Below, one piece after another: positions 30,621 to 40,378 of a DNA stretch of 64,000 nucleotides. Position numbers and translations under genes: made by a program. The stretch is from the NCBI GenBank assembly GCA_023213315.1, contig JAKCPI010014217.1:55558-119557 (forward strand), in the 5' to 3' direction. Within the stretch, counting starts at the first letter, position 1. Every line of letters starts with the position of its first letter. The notes beneath the pieces are model-generated. The model did no database searches. It was not told the origin of the DNA and saw only the letters and a list, made by a program, of their open reading frames with translations. The stretch comes from Euborellia annulipes. Lineage: Eukaryota; Arthropoda; Insecta; Dermaptera; Anisolabididae.

Positions 30621-31518
30621 CCTCATTAAAAATAGTAGTTATGGCGGCACAATTGCGATTTTAGTTGCCTCTGTTTTATGGGGAACAACAGGTACGGCGG
30701 CCGCATTTGCACCAACACTTGGTCCACTAGCAATTGGTGCTGTGGCTATGGGTGGCGGTGGGCTTTTACAAGCCTTGGTTGCATCACGGGCGATACGGGA
30801 AAACCGACAATTTATAAGGAGAAATCTTTCAATACTGCTTTTAGGTATTGTGGCCGTTGGTATTTATCCTTTGGCTTTTTATTCTTCAATGCATTATGCA
30901 GGGATTACGATCGGCACCGTGGTTTCTATTGGTTCAGCGCCACTGATCGCAGCAATTTTAGAACGATTCTTTGATCGGAAGTCTTTATCGAAAATTTGGT
31001 TTGTAAGCTTCATTTGTGGGGTGGTTGGTGTAAGTTTATTGTCCGTAGGCGAAAATCATGCGGTACAAGAGAGTACAAATGAGTGGAATAAAATATTTGG
31101 TATTTTTCTTGGGCTCGTCGCGACTACAACCTATTCACTTTATTCATGGGCTGCGAAAAGATTAATAGACCGAGGTGTCGCAGCTAAAGCCGCAATGGGC
31201 ATGATTATGGGCGGTGGGGCAGTGATTTTGCTTCCAACTTTATTGGTTACAGGGGGAGGGTTATTGCACAGCTCAACCAATTTACTTGTTGCTGGTTATA
31301 TGATGCTGATTCCTATGTTTTTAGGTTATTTACTTTTTGGTTTTGGATTAAAAACAGTAAACGCCAGCAAAGCGACGACTTTAACTTTATTTGAACCTCT
31401 AGTCGCTGCAATTTTCGCTATTGTGTTGGTGGGTGAGCATATTTCATGGGTGGGTTGGATAGGCATGTTTTTGATTTTTACTTGTATTTTAATATTGTCA
31501 AAAACCGAAAGCGCTTAA
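30613..31518 (+). CDS. EamA/DMT family transporter
   Basis: Inner-membrane protein of 301 residues with about ten helices in two EamA repeats; the first repeat starts with VASVLWGTTGTAAAF. The family exports amino acids, drugs or metabolites. Overlap with the TetR gene suggests an inducible efflux pair. The substrate cannot be read from sequence. Confidence 0.87.
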   Translation: MISLIKNSSYGGTIAILVASVLWGTTGTAAAFAPTLGPLAIGAVAMGGGGLLQALVASRAIRENRQFIRRNLSILLLGIVAVGIYPLAFYSSMHYAGITIGTVVSIGSAPLIAAILERFFDRKSLSKIWFVSFICGVVGVSLLSVGENHAVQESTNEWNKIFGIFLGLVATTTYSLYSWAAKRLIDRGVAAKAAMGMIMGGGAVILLPTLLVTGGGLLHSSTNLLVAGYMMLIPMFLGYLLFGFGLKTVNASKATTLTLFEPLVAAIFAIVLVGEHISWVGWIGMFLIFTCILILSKTESA

Positions 31519-31598
31519 AAAACTAAAACTTTTAATGGCTTGAGTTTGATTCGAATTTTTCTTAGTCTTAAAGGCAAGTTTTATCGTTGATTTGAACA

Positions 31599-32945
31599 AT
31601 GAAAATAAAATTAATGGTCGCTATGGGCCTTTGGAGTTTTGCATCTTCAGGTTTTGCTCTAGATTTGGTTGAAACTTATGAGCGCGCAAAACAAAATGAT
31701 CCGACATGGCAAGCCAATCAACAACAATTTGAAGCAGATCAACTTAATTTAGGCTTGGCAACAGGAGCTTTATTACCAACGGTCACATTGTCTGGAAACA
31801 TTACCCGTAATCGACAAACTGTAAAACGTTCAAACTTTCCGGGCGTTAACCAAGAAGGGCTATCAGATGCTTTGGTGAGTAATACCTCAACGACTCGTCA
31901 AGCGACGTTAACAGCACGCCAGCCACTATTTCGAATGGATGCTTGGGAGGGTTATAAGCAGGTTAAAACTTCGGTTGCTTTAAGTGAAATTACTTTAAGA
32001 CTGCAAAAACAAGATCATGTGTTGAATGTAGCAGAAGCCTATTTTAATGTGCTGCGTCAGCAGGCATTAAGCGTTGCATATTTACAAGAAGAAAAGGCTT
32101 TGCTTGAACAGCTCAATATGATGAATGCCAAACTCAAAGAGGGTTTAGTGGCGCGTAGTGATGTGAGTGAAGCAAATGCTCAATATCAAAATGCCAGAGC
32201 CAATCGTATTTCAACCAACGTTCAATTACTTTTAGCCCAAGAACAGCTTTCTGAATATATTGGTTCTTATCAAGATAAACTTGCTGTACTGCGAAGTGAT
32301 TTCACTTTTCAAAAACCTTATCCAGCCCAAATTAATGATTGGCTTTCTTTGGCGCAGCAAAAAAACTTAAAGATCCAGCAAGCCCGCTTACAGCAAAAAT
32401 ATAGTGAAGATCAGCGTCGTGTAGAAAAGGCCGCGCTTTATCCTCAAATTGATGCTGTTGCAAGCTATGGATATACCAAACAAACACCAGAGACACTCAT
32501 CTCGACTGATGGAAAATTTGATCAGGTGGGTGTGGAAATGAACTGGAATTTATTTAATGGTGGGCGCACCAGAACATCAATTAAAAAAGCGACCATAGAA
32601 GCCAGTAAAGCTCAGGCTCAACTTGATGCGGCCATTCGCCGTGCCAATGTCGATGTGAAAAGTGCCTTTATGCAGGTCGATACCGATCAAGCAAAACTCG
32701 AAGCAAGAAAAGCTGCAATGGATTCGTCTTCTTTAGTTTCTCAAGCTTCAAAAGCGAGTTATAACGAAGGCTTGAAAAGTATGGTTGATGTTTTATTAGC
32801 ACAGCGTAATGCTTTTTCAGCAAAACAGGATTATCTTAATGCTCAATATGATTATTTATTGAATGTACTTCGTTTAAAAGCTGCGGTAGGCCAGTTAGGC
32901 GAAAAAGATCTGGTCGAGCTAAATAACTGGTTAACTTATCAGTAA
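31599..32945 (+). CDS. tolC: TolC family outer-membrane channel
   Basis: Outer-membrane efflux or type I secretion exit duct of 448 residues. A signal peptide (about 1-21, ending SSGFA) is followed by two OEP repeats with long helical coiled-coil regions. DLVETYERAKQNDP at the mature start and WNLFNGGRTR in the second half are family hallmarks. It stands alone without pump genes, as usual for a general TolC. Confidence 0.9.
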   Translation: MKIKLMVAMGLWSFASSGFALDLVETYERAKQNDPTWQANQQQFEADQLNLGLATGALLPTVTLSGNITRNRQTVKRSNFPGVNQEGLSDALVSNTSTTRQATLTARQPLFRMDAWEGYKQVKTSVALSEITLRLQKQDHVLNVAEAYFNVLRQQALSVAYLQEEKALLEQLNMMNAKLKEGLVARSDVSEANAQYQNARANRISTNVQLLLAQEQLSEYIGSYQDKLAVLRSDFTFQKPYPAQINDWLSLAQQKNLKIQQARLQQKYSEDQRRVEKAALYPQIDAVASYGYTKQTPETLISTDGKFDQVGVEMNWNLFNGGRTRTSIKKATIEASKAQAQLDAAIRRANVDVKSAFMQVDTDQAKLEARKAAMDSSSLVSQASKASYNEGLKSMVDVLLAQRNAFSAKQDYLNAQYDYLLNVLRLKAAVGQLGEKDLVELNNWLTYQ

Positions 32946-33050
32946 TAAAATGCTTTTATCTGAATTTTAATTTTGTCATAAAAACTTAATGATTGCTGTG
33001 TTCTAATGCTCAATCATTTTATTCCTGCGCCATCATGTTGGAGGCTTCCC

Positions 33051-33773
33051 TTGAGTCCAAGTAATCCGGTGTTAAGCCATCATATTTCTTCTCAATTTAA
33101 TGAAGATTTGCAAGATGTAAACACAAAGTTTATGACCATGGGTGGCTTGGTCGAACAACAGGTCGCAAATGCAATTCATGCTTTGCTTGATACAGACGCA
33201 AATTTAGCAATTGACGTTCAGTTTAAAGATAACGCAGTCAATCAATACGAACGTGATATTGATGAAGGCCTTACGTTAATTCTGGCACGTCGCCATCCGG
33301 CAGCAATTGACCTACGTATGGTTATTGCAATGAGCAAAGCTAATACAGACCTAGAACGTATTGGTGATGAAGCTGCAAAAATTGCACGTATTGCACAAAA
33401 CCTCTGTGAAGAGGGCGGCTCTCCACGTGGCTATATGGAAACCCGTCATATTGGTAACCAAGTTCGTGTCATGATTCATGACGCTCTTGATGCTTTTGCG
33501 CGTTTAGATGCAGATCAGGCTTTACGTGTGCTTTTAGCCGATGCAGATATTGACCGTGAGTATCAATCAGCAACGCGTACATTAATGACGTATATGATTG
33601 AAGACCCGCGCCATATTGCTCGTGTAATTAATGTGATGTGGGTTCTACGTTCTTTAGAGCGTATTGGTGACCATGCCCGTAACATTGCTGAGCAAGTCAT
33701 TTATATGGCAAAAGGCTTTGATGCTCGCCATACTAAAATTGAAGAAATTGAAGCCAAAGTCCACGAAAAGTAA
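33051..33773 (+). CDS. phoU: Phosphate-specific transport regulator PhoU
   Basis: Negative regulator of phosphate uptake signalling, 240 residues with two PhoU three-helix repeats; each has the metal-binding phrase (DLERIGDEA and SLERIGDHARN). The frame is open from 33006, but TTG 33051 has GGAGG seven bases upstream and leads into the conserved part, so I chose it. No pst genes are adjacent. A terminator follows. Confidence 0.92.
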   Translation: MSPSNPVLSHHISSQFNEDLQDVNTKFMTMGGLVEQQVANAIHALLDTDANLAIDVQFKDNAVNQYERDIDEGLTLILARRHPAAIDLRMVIAMSKANTDLERIGDEAAKIARIAQNLCEEGGSPRGYMETRHIGNQVRVMIHDALDAFARLDADQALRVLLADADIDREYQSATRTLMTYMIEDPRHIARVINVMWVLRSLERIGDHARNIAEQVIYMAKGFDARHTKIEEIEAKVHEK

Positions 33774-33791
33774 GACTTGAGCTGAAATATT

Positions 33792-33827
33792 TAAAAGCCT
33801 TGTTTGAAACAAGGCTTTTTTATTTAT
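33792..33827 (+). terminator. Intrinsic terminator of phoU
   Basis: The stem AAAGCCTTGTT / AACAAGGCTTT is followed by a T-run, 20 bases after the phoU stop. Confidence 0.88.
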
Positions 33828-33840
33828 GAAGATAATAGAT

Positions 33841-33932
33841 AAAAAAATGTCCCGAACTTTGGGGGGAAGTTCAGGACAGAAAATCAAGTACATTAAGAGA
33901 AAACACGACAGGGATCGTGGCCTTCTTGCTAT
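33841..33932 (-). ncRNA. Candidate small RNA, about 92 nt
   Basis: On the minus strand a -35 ATGACA (33962-33967) and a -10 TAATAT (33939-33944) are separated by exactly 17 bases, placing a start near 33932. The predicted transcript has a hairpin CACGA/TCGTG with loop TCCCTG (33904-33919). It ends in an 11-base stem (33849-33859 with 33867-33877, one mismatch) with a C-rich loop, followed by seven Ts: a good intrinsic terminator. No reading frame of note lies within it. It is placed between convergent phoU and yggX. I do not recognise a known RNA family. Confidence 0.55.
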
Positions 33933-34021
33933 AAATTGATATTAAGTTCTTCGCTTTTTTATGTCATGTAGAGTCCTGTTCGCTCTATGTAAGGCTTTTT
34001 ATGCTTGTGTAAGTTTCACGT

Positions 34022-34061
34022 AAAAAAAGGCAGGTCTATGTATATAGTCCTGCCTTTTTAA
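34022..34061. terminator. Intrinsic terminator of yggX, bidirectional
   Basis: The stem AAGGCAGG / CCTGCCTT, extended by an inner TCTATG...ATAGTC pairing, has A- and T-runs on both sides, 26 bases after the yggX stop. Confidence 0.8.
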
Positions 34062-34086
34062 TGATGAGTAAGCTAAAACAAACCGA

Positions 34087-34355
34087 TTATTCTGGTTTCC
34101 AGCCTTCAGCTTTTTCTACGCTCTCATCATTGTTGAAGAATTTTTCACGTTGTTCTTCAAGAAACTTCTTCGCATCTGGTTCAAACACATTTAAGCGCTT
34201 TTCATTAATCAGCGTTGTTTGGTGTTGTAACCATTCTTGCCATGCTTGTTTAGAAACATTTTCAAAAAATCTTGGCCTTTAGCACCAGGAAAAGGAGCGA
34301 AGTCTAGACCTTCCATTTCCTTTTGATATTTGCGGCAAAATACTTGTCGGCTCAT
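34087..34355 (-). pseudogene. yggX: Probable Fe(2+)-trafficking protein YggX, one frameshift
   Basis: This gene is easy to miss because the frame breaks after about 30 codons. From ATG 34355 the product reads [16 protein letters not shown] and FPGAKGQDF, the YggX N-terminus. After one missing base in a T-run on the coding strand (34264-34269, six where seven fit) it continues [12 protein letters not shown] and ends at TAA 34087. The intended length is 89 residues, the family norm. YggX protects Fe-S enzymes against oxidative damage. It lies just downstream of argH. Confidence 0.85.
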
Positions 34356-34364
34356 GTTTTATCC

Positions 34365-35797
34365 TTAAGCGTATAACTGTTCTAAACGTGTATGGGCACG
34401 AGCAATCGCAGCTTCAACCTGTTTTGGTGAAGTTCCGCCAATATGATCACGTGCATTTACAGAAGCTTCTAGTGTTAGAGCTTTATCAAATACATCTGCT
34501 GTGATTAAGTCAGAGAATTGTTGTAATTGCTCAAGCGTTAATTCAGATAAATCTTTTTCTTCTGCAACACCTAAGGCTACTGCTTTACCTACAATTTCAT
34601 GAGCATCACGGAAAGCAACGCCTTTTTTCACTAAATAGTCAGCAAGATCGGTTGCGGTAGAGAATCCACGAAGTGCAGCTTCACGCATGATTTCAATATT
34701 TGGAACCAATGCAGGAATCATGTCTGCGAAAGCCATAAGTGAACCACGAACCGTATCGATTGCATCAAATAAAGGTTCTTTATCTTCTTGGTTGTCTTTG
34801 TTGTATGCCAATGGTTGACCTTTCATGAGCGTAAGTAAGCTAATTAAGTCACCAAATACACGGCCTGATTTACCACGGATCAGTTCTGGAACATCTGGGT
34901 TTTTCTTCTGTGGCATGATTGAAGAACCAGTACAGAAGCGGTCAGGAATATTTACAAATTTGAACTGAGCAGAAGTCCAAAGAATCAGTTCTTCTGACAT
35001 ACGTGATAAGTGCATCATAATTAAAGATGCAGCTGCATTAAATTCGATGGCAAAATCACGGTCAGATACAGCATCGAGTGAGTTTTCACATACAGCTTCA
35101 AAGCCTAATAATTCTGCTGTATAAGCACGGTCAATCGGATATGTCGTGCCGGCAAGAGCGGCAGAACCAAGTGGCAGACGGTTGACACGTTTACGGCAAT
35201 CTTGAAGACGCTCAGAGTCACGCACTAACATTTCAAACCAAGCCAGCAAGTGAGACCGAAAGTCACGGGCTGAGCAGTTTGTAAATGTGTGAAGCCCGGC
35301 ATAATTGTATTTACATTTTTGGCAGCCAAGCCTAACAAGCCTTTTTGTAGGCGCTCTAATAATTTTAAAATGTCATCAATTTCGTCACGTAGGTAAAGAC
35401 GAATATCGGTTGCAACCTGATCGTTACGGCTACGACCAGTGTGTAATTTTTTACCTGTAATACCAATACGTTGAGTCAAACGTGATTCAATGTTCATGTG
35501 AACATCTTCAAGATCGATGCGCCATTCAAAGGTTCCAGCCTCAATTTCTGAGCGAATGGTGCTTAAACCTTCAATAATGTCATCGCGTTCTGCTTCTGTG
35601 AGTACGCCAACTTTCGCAAGCATGGTAGCATGCGCAATAGAACCCGCGATGTCTTGTTTATAAAAACGCTGGTCAAACTGAACAGAGGCGGTAAATTCGG
35701 CTACAAAAGCATCCGTCGCTTCAGAAAAACGACCACCCCACATACCTGAGGTCTGGTCTGGGGTTACTGAATTAGGGGGATTTGAAGATGTGGTCAT
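34365..35797 (-). pseudogene. argH: Argininosuccinate lyase, one frameshift
   Basis: Last step of arginine synthesis, splitting argininosuccinate to arginine and fumarate. The N-terminal part (35797-35225) has [15 protein letters not shown] and [12 protein letters not shown]. The C-terminal part (to 34365) has the fumarase-superfamily signature [12 protein letters not shown]. The frame breaks where one base is missing near 35253, at the spot where the family has HHLLAW after TFG. This break is not in a homopolymer. Intended length is about 477 residues. The gene is divergent from algZ with overlapping starts. Confidence 0.88.
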
Positions 35798-36927
35798 GGT
35801 GGCTCAGTAAAATAAAAAAGAGTATATCACTTGCCGAAGCTCAACAAACAAAGTTGTTTCCTACAGCATACCGAAATCAAAATTCCTCCTATTTTTTTAC
35901 GAAAAACGGGCGTTGGCAACACTTATTCGAATTAATTATCGCAAGTAACATTTTGGCACTGGTTTTGGCACTGGCTGAAGCCCAGTCATGGCAAGCATTA
36001 AGCGGTGGACGTCTTTTACAATACATCGTTTTCATTAACTGGGTCATATTGTCGTTTTTTGCCTTGGTTGAACGCCTTCAAGGTTTTTTTAGCGGCTTAC
36101 GTCAAGAGTTTGCCTTGGCTATCGGTTTTGTCATGCTGCAAGGTATTGTTGTTTTGACGACCTTAATAAGTAATTTTTTTCAGTTTGGTCTTTTAAATAA
36201 GCACGCTTCTTTAACACAGGACTGGAGCATTTATTTTAGCAATGTGCCTTTATATCTAAGTTACGGGATATTACTGGGGGCTTTCTGCTTACGTTATTTA
36301 TATGTCAGAGAACAGTGGCTGCATCAACAATATGCAGAATTAAATGCCCGTATTCAGGCCATGCAAGCACGAATTCATCCTCATTTTCTATTTAATAGTT
36401 TAAATAACGTGGTGAGTTTAATTGCGATAGACCCAGACAAAGCAGAAGGTATGTTGATTAGCCTATCACGTTTATTTCGCGCGAGCTTCCAAGAATTGAA
36501 ATTGGTGAGTCTGCATGAAGAAATTGAGCTGAGTAAACAATATTTAATGATTGAGCAGGTACGTTTGGGTGAACGTTTAAAGGTAGAGTGGAAAATTGAG
36601 CTTTCACCTGTGCAACTGAAACAGATCACTATTCCTTTATTGACATTACAACCTTTGTTAGAGAATAGTATTTTTCATGGGGTAGAACCAATGTTGGGCA
36701 AAGCAACCATAGGGGTATTGGTTGAAATATTGCAAAATCAGGTCAGTATAGTCATTACCAACCCATATACAGACGATACAATAAAATCACGGAAAGGGCA
36801 TGGAATCGCGCTTGAAAATGTAAAACAACGCCTGAAAGCATATTATGGGAATTCCGTAAGATTTCAGGTTTATAAAGGTGAAGCCTTATATACCACGATT
36901 ATGAGCTATCAATATCAAACAAAATAA
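35788..36927 (+). CDS. algZ: AlgZ-like sensor histidine kinase (LytS class)
   Basis: Inner-membrane kinase with about 379 residues. Four to five hydrophobic segments (about 45-170) precede the His_kinase domain with the phosphoacceptor phrase [13 protein letters not shown] and a [16 protein letters not shown]-lid region. I chose ATG 35788, with GGGGGA seven bases before it, over the TTG two codons upstream. The start overlaps the divergent argH start by about 10 bases. It pairs with algR, as in the argH-algZ-algR-hemC cluster of pseudomonads. Confidence 0.85.
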   Translation: MWSWWLSKIKKSISLAEAQQTKLFPTAYRNQNSSYFFTKNGRWQHLFELIIASNILALVLALAEAQSWQALSGGRLLQYIVFINWVILSFFALVERLQGFFSGLRQEFALAIGFVMLQGIVVLTTLISNFFQFGLLNKHASLTQDWSIYFSNVPLYLSYGILLGAFCLRYLYVREQWLHQQYAELNARIQAMQARIHPHFLFNSLNNVVSLIAIDPDKAEGMLISLSRLFRASFQELKLVSLHEEIELSKQYLMIEQVRLGERLKVEWKIELSPVQLKQITIPLLTLQPLLENSIFHGVEPMLGKATIGVLVEILQNQVSIVITNPYTDDTIKSRKGHGIALENVKQRLKAYYGNSVRFQVYKGEALYTTIMSYQYQTK

Positions 36928-36987
36928 TAAGTTAGTCAGAGTTAACCATAAAAAAATGGATCAAGTTAACGGTGACAAGGAGGATGA

Positions 36988-37728
36988 ATGAAGGTGCTGA
37001 TTTGTGATGACGAACCATTTGCAGTGGAGCGATTATCACGTTTAGTTTCAAAGATGGGACATGAAGTTGTATCAACGGCTCATCATGGACAAGAGGCCTT
37101 GGAACAGGCGCGGCTTCATCAACCGGATGTAATCTTACTTGATATTCAAATGCCAGGTATGAATGGTCTTGTCTGTGCAGAACAGTTAAGTCAACTCAAT
37201 CCACGACCTGCTATTGTATTTTGTACTGCCTATGATCAACATGCATTGGAAGCATTTAAATCTCATGCTCAAGCTTATCTTCTTAAACCCATCGACCCTC
37301 AAGAACTTGAACAAGTTTTTAGTCAACTGACTCAACTGACTCGAGCACAGCTCAATGCTTTGCCACAACATGATTTTTTACATGATCTAAAAACACAGCG
37401 ACATCAAATTGCCGCAAAAACCTATCGTGGAGTTGAGCTGATTCCTGTTGAAAATATCTATTATTTTTTAGCAGATCAGAAATATGTCACGGTGCGTCAT
37501 CAAAATGGCAGTGTATTAATTGATGAAACATTAAAAGAGCTTGAAACCGAATTTGCAGATCAATTCATTCGCATTCATCGCAATGCATTGGTTGCGGTTG
37601 CCTATTTAGATGGATTGGAGCTGGTCAGTTCTGGACAATATCAGGTTCGATTACGTGGTTTAGATGAACGACTTTCGGTGAGCCGTCGACATTTATCTAT
37701 GCTTAGAGACCGAATTCATCAGCTCTAA
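36988..37728 (+). CDS. algR: LytTR response regulator, AlgR-like
   Basis: 246 residues: receiver domain (acidic CDDEPFA, phosphoacceptor Asp in VILLDIQMPGMNG, Lys in YLLKPID) and a C-terminal LytTR DNA-binding domain (about 140-245, with FIRIHRNALV and LSVSRRH). A strong AAGGAGG is just before the ATG. In Pseudomonas AlgR controls alginate and twitching; here only the two-component pairing with algZ can be stated. Confidence 0.9.
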   Translation: MKVLICDDEPFAVERLSRLVSKMGHEVVSTAHHGQEALEQARLHQPDVILLDIQMPGMNGLVCAEQLSQLNPRPAIVFCTAYDQHALEAFKSHAQAYLLKPIDPQELEQVFSQLTQLTRAQLNALPQHDFLHDLKTQRHQIAAKTYRGVELIPVENIYYFLADQKYVTVRHQNGSVLIDETLKELETEFADQFIRIHRNALVAVAYLDGLELVSSGQYQVRLRGLDERLSVSRRHLSMLRDRIHQL

Positions 37729-37829
37729 ACTTAAAAAGAGTTATCTTGGACATGCGAGATTTTACTTGCAATTTTAAGGGATCAAGTTAAGTTTAGGGTG
37801 TATTGTTTGACCAGCCCATGCTTGAATTT

Positions 37830-38747
37830 ATGAAAACCTTGAAAATTGCTACACGACAAAGCCCACTTGCTCTTTGGCAGGCAGAATATATTCGTGCCCG
37901 ATTACAGGAGCTTCACCCCGATTTAACGGTGGAGTTGGTTAAGTTTGTCACGCAGGGCGACAAAATTTTAGATACGCCTTTAGCAAAAATTGGTGGGAAA
38001 GGGCTGTTTGTTAAAGAGTTAGAAGCAGCACTTTTAGATGGGCGTGCAGATTTAGCTGTACATTCAATGAAAGATGTTCCGATGGCTTTGCCAGAAGGTT
38101 TAACCTTGGCGGTCATTTGTGAACGTGAAGATCCATTAGATGCTTTCGTTTCAAATCAATTTGAAAAATTTGCTGATCTACCTCAAGGTGCAAAAGTTGG
38201 TACATCAAGTTTACGTCGTAAATCTCAGATTTTAAAACAACGCCCTGATTTGCAAATTATTGACTTGCGTGGAAATGTTGGAACACGTTTAGCAAAGCTA
38301 GATGACGGTCAGTATGACGCGATTATTTTGGCCAGTGCTGGTTTGAAGCGGTTAGGGCTGTCAGAACGTATTCGTCATTGTTTAACACCAGATATTAGTT
38401 TGCCTGCGGTGGGACAAGGTGCATTGGGCTTGGAATGCCGTGCGGCTGACCAAGATGTATTAGCTTTAATTCAACCGTTATTACACCAAGAAACAGATGT
38501 TTGTGTGCGTGCTGAGCGTGCTTTTAATGCTTATCTTGAAGGTGGTTGTCAGGTACCCATTGCAGGTTATGCCACACTACAAAATGGAAAAATCCATATT
38601 GAAGGGCGTGTCGGAAGTCCTGATGGTCAAACATTATTACGTGCTGAACTGACAGATGAAGCCAGCAATGCTCATCAATTGGGTGAAAACCTTGCTCGAA
38701 ACTTACTTGATCAAGGTGCTGGCGAGCTATTAAAGGCTCTCTACTAA
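37830..38747 (+). CDS. hemC: Hydroxymethylbilane synthase
   Basis: Porphobilinogen deaminase, building the linear tetrapyrrole for heme. The 305 residues begin [16 protein letters not shown], and the dipyrromethane cofactor Cys is in [13 protein letters not shown]. The frame is open from 37803 with other possible starts (37803, 37818). I took ATG 37830 by similarity to the family N-terminus, though no strong Shine-Dalgarno decides it. It begins the hemC-hemD-hemX-hemY run. Confidence 0.93.
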   Translation: MKTLKIATRQSPLALWQAEYIRARLQELHPDLTVELVKFVTQGDKILDTPLAKIGGKGLFVKELEAALLDGRADLAVHSMKDVPMALPEGLTLAVICEREDPLDAFVSNQFEKFADLPQGAKVGTSSLRRKSQILKQRPDLQIIDLRGNVGTRLAKLDDGQYDAIILASAGLKRLGLSERIRHCLTPDISLPAVGQGALGLECRAADQDVLALIQPLLHQETDVCVRAERAFNAYLEGGCQVPIAGYATLQNGKIHIEGRVGSPDGQTLLRAELTDEASNAHQLGENLARNLLDQGAGELLKALY

Positions 38748-38750
38748 GCT

Positions 38751-39518
38751 ATGTTGTTTATTAATACTCGACCTGATTCTCGGGCTGCAGAATTAACTGA
38801 AGTTTTGCAAAATGAAGGTTATCAGGTTGAGTCTTTACCTCTTTTAGAACTCGTTGCCAAACCCTTTTCCGAACATTTACTTCAGCTTTACCAGCAATTA
38901 GTTAAGGCACAAGCTATTGTTGTAGTGAGCCCAACCGCTGTTGAGGTGGGGATAAAGTATTTGGCACAAAGCGGCTTAAAACTAGCTGACTTGAAGCATA
39001 TTCAGTGGATTGCCGTTGGGCAGTCAACGGCCAATTGTCTAAATGAGTATGGAATAGAGGCGCATATTCCAGATGTTGAAACCTCTGAGGGGATGTTAAA
39101 TCTACCTATTCTGCATCATATGAAGCAGGCCGGTAGCATCGCTTTTTGGCGAGGAGAAGGTGGACGTCAATTTATGATGGAGACTTTGCAGCAGCAAGGA
39201 ATTCAGATTTTAAATTTCGTTTTATATCATCGGCAGTGCCCAGAAACTTCATATTCCACATTCAAACATCTAACACAGAATTCAAATTATAATTTAAATA
39301 AATGGCTGGTCTTAATTACGAGTGAGGCGAGCTGGAAGTATTGGTTAGAGCTTTGTTCAAAAAATAATATAAAACCTGATTGTGTATATTTGGTTTTAGG
39401 ACCACGTCTTTTTCAAATTGTTAAAGAATATCGCGATCAGCAACAGGCTCATTTTCACATTATTCAACTTGAAAATTTATCGCCTTCGGGGATGATTCAT
39501 CACATTCAGGCATTATAA
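38751..39518 (+). CDS. hemD: Uroporphyrinogen-III synthase
   Basis: Closes and inverts ring D of hydroxymethylbilane. The protein has 255 residues of the weakly conserved HemD fold, with the N-terminal LFINTRPDSRAAELTEVL and VVVSPTAVEVGI. It starts 3 bases after hemC, and the assignment rests partly on this position. Confidence 0.9.
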   Translation: MLFINTRPDSRAAELTEVLQNEGYQVESLPLLELVAKPFSEHLLQLYQQLVKAQAIVVVSPTAVEVGIKYLAQSGLKLADLKHIQWIAVGQSTANCLNEYGIEAHIPDVETSEGMLNLPILHHMKQAGSIAFWRGEGGRQFMMETLQQQGIQILNFVLYHRQCPETSYSTFKHLTQNSNYNLNKWLVLITSEASWKYWLELCSKNNIKPDCVYLVLGPRLFQIVKEYRDQQQAHFHIIQLENLSPSGMIHHIQAL

Positions 39519-39526
39519 GGATTCGT

Positions 39527-40369
39527 ATGAGAAAACTTGTTTCTATCATTATTTTACTGGGCGTGGCTTGGTTGGCTAAGCTCAGTTACGATATGTGGCA
39601 AATTTCTCGTACTGTTCCTGAGCTTAAGCAAAGTCTGCTTCAATCAGAACAGCACTATGCCAATCTAAATGATCAATTGGTTGCTTTGCAGCGACAATTA
39701 CAGAATCAGCCCGTAAATATAGGCAATAAACTGAGTCCAGCCAGCAATTTAGAAGCTCCACCGATGGGGATTGCTCCTACAGTTTTAATAAAACAAAAAT
39801 TGGATTTAATTCAATTTGCAATTGATCAGCAACAATTGATTTATGCAGTTGATCAATTAAATCAGTTGCAGCAATCCGTTGTGCATTATGAAATTGCTCC
39901 TGCATTGCAACAAAGCTTAAATCAATCGCTTGAGCAGGATAAGCAGGCAGTTCAACAATTTACATTGGCTCAAAATCAACGCCATCAATTGATTGACGAT
40001 TTATTACAGACGATTGATAAAAATATTCAGCAAGCTTTAGCTCAGCCTAAACTTGAGATGGATCAATCAGAGGCTGTGTCTTGGTGGAAAAAATGGTTCC
40101 GTATAGAAAAAGTAGAAAACCCATCTATTAATTTAATGAATCGAAGTGTAGTGCTCAAAGAAGTTCAACTAAGATTATTAATTGCTGAACAGGCACTCAA
40201 TCAAGGGAAAATGACAGAGTTTCAAAATGAGTTGCAATCTGTGAAGCAAAAGTTAGATGAAATGCCTGATGCAACCAGTCAGCATTTAAAAAAACGTATT
40301 GCTAAAGTGGCACATTTATCGGTAGTGCCTGTTCCTAAATTATCTACACTTGGTCTAATTGGCTCATAA
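39527..40369 (+). CDS. hemX: HemX-like membrane protein of the hem operon
   Basis: 280 residues with a single N-terminal membrane helix (about 4-20) followed by a long Gln/Leu-rich helical region likely to form coiled coil in the periplasm. It corresponds to the HemX protein, often mislabelled as a uroporphyrinogen methyltransferase, but has no methyltransferase motif. Its spacing of 8 bases to hemD and 9 to hemY supports one operon. Confidence 0.8.
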   Translation: MRKLVSIIILLGVAWLAKLSYDMWQISRTVPELKQSLLQSEQHYANLNDQLVALQRQLQNQPVNIGNKLSPASNLEAPPMGIAPTVLIKQKLDLIQFAIDQQQLIYAVDQLNQLQQSVVHYEIAPALQQSLNQSLEQDKQAVQQFTLAQNQRHQLIDDLLQTIDKNIQQALAQPKLEMDQSEAVSWWKKWFRIEKVENPSINLMNRSVVLKEVQLRLLIAEQALNQGKMTEFQNELQSVKQKLDEMPDATSQHLKKRIAKVAHLSVVPVPKLSTLGLIGS

Positions 40370-40378
40370 GGAGGAGAT

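Noticed and set aside
34061..34282. A 73-residue plus-strand reading frame
   Set aside because: It is the antisense shadow of the broken yggX gene and has no ribosome site or family resemblance.
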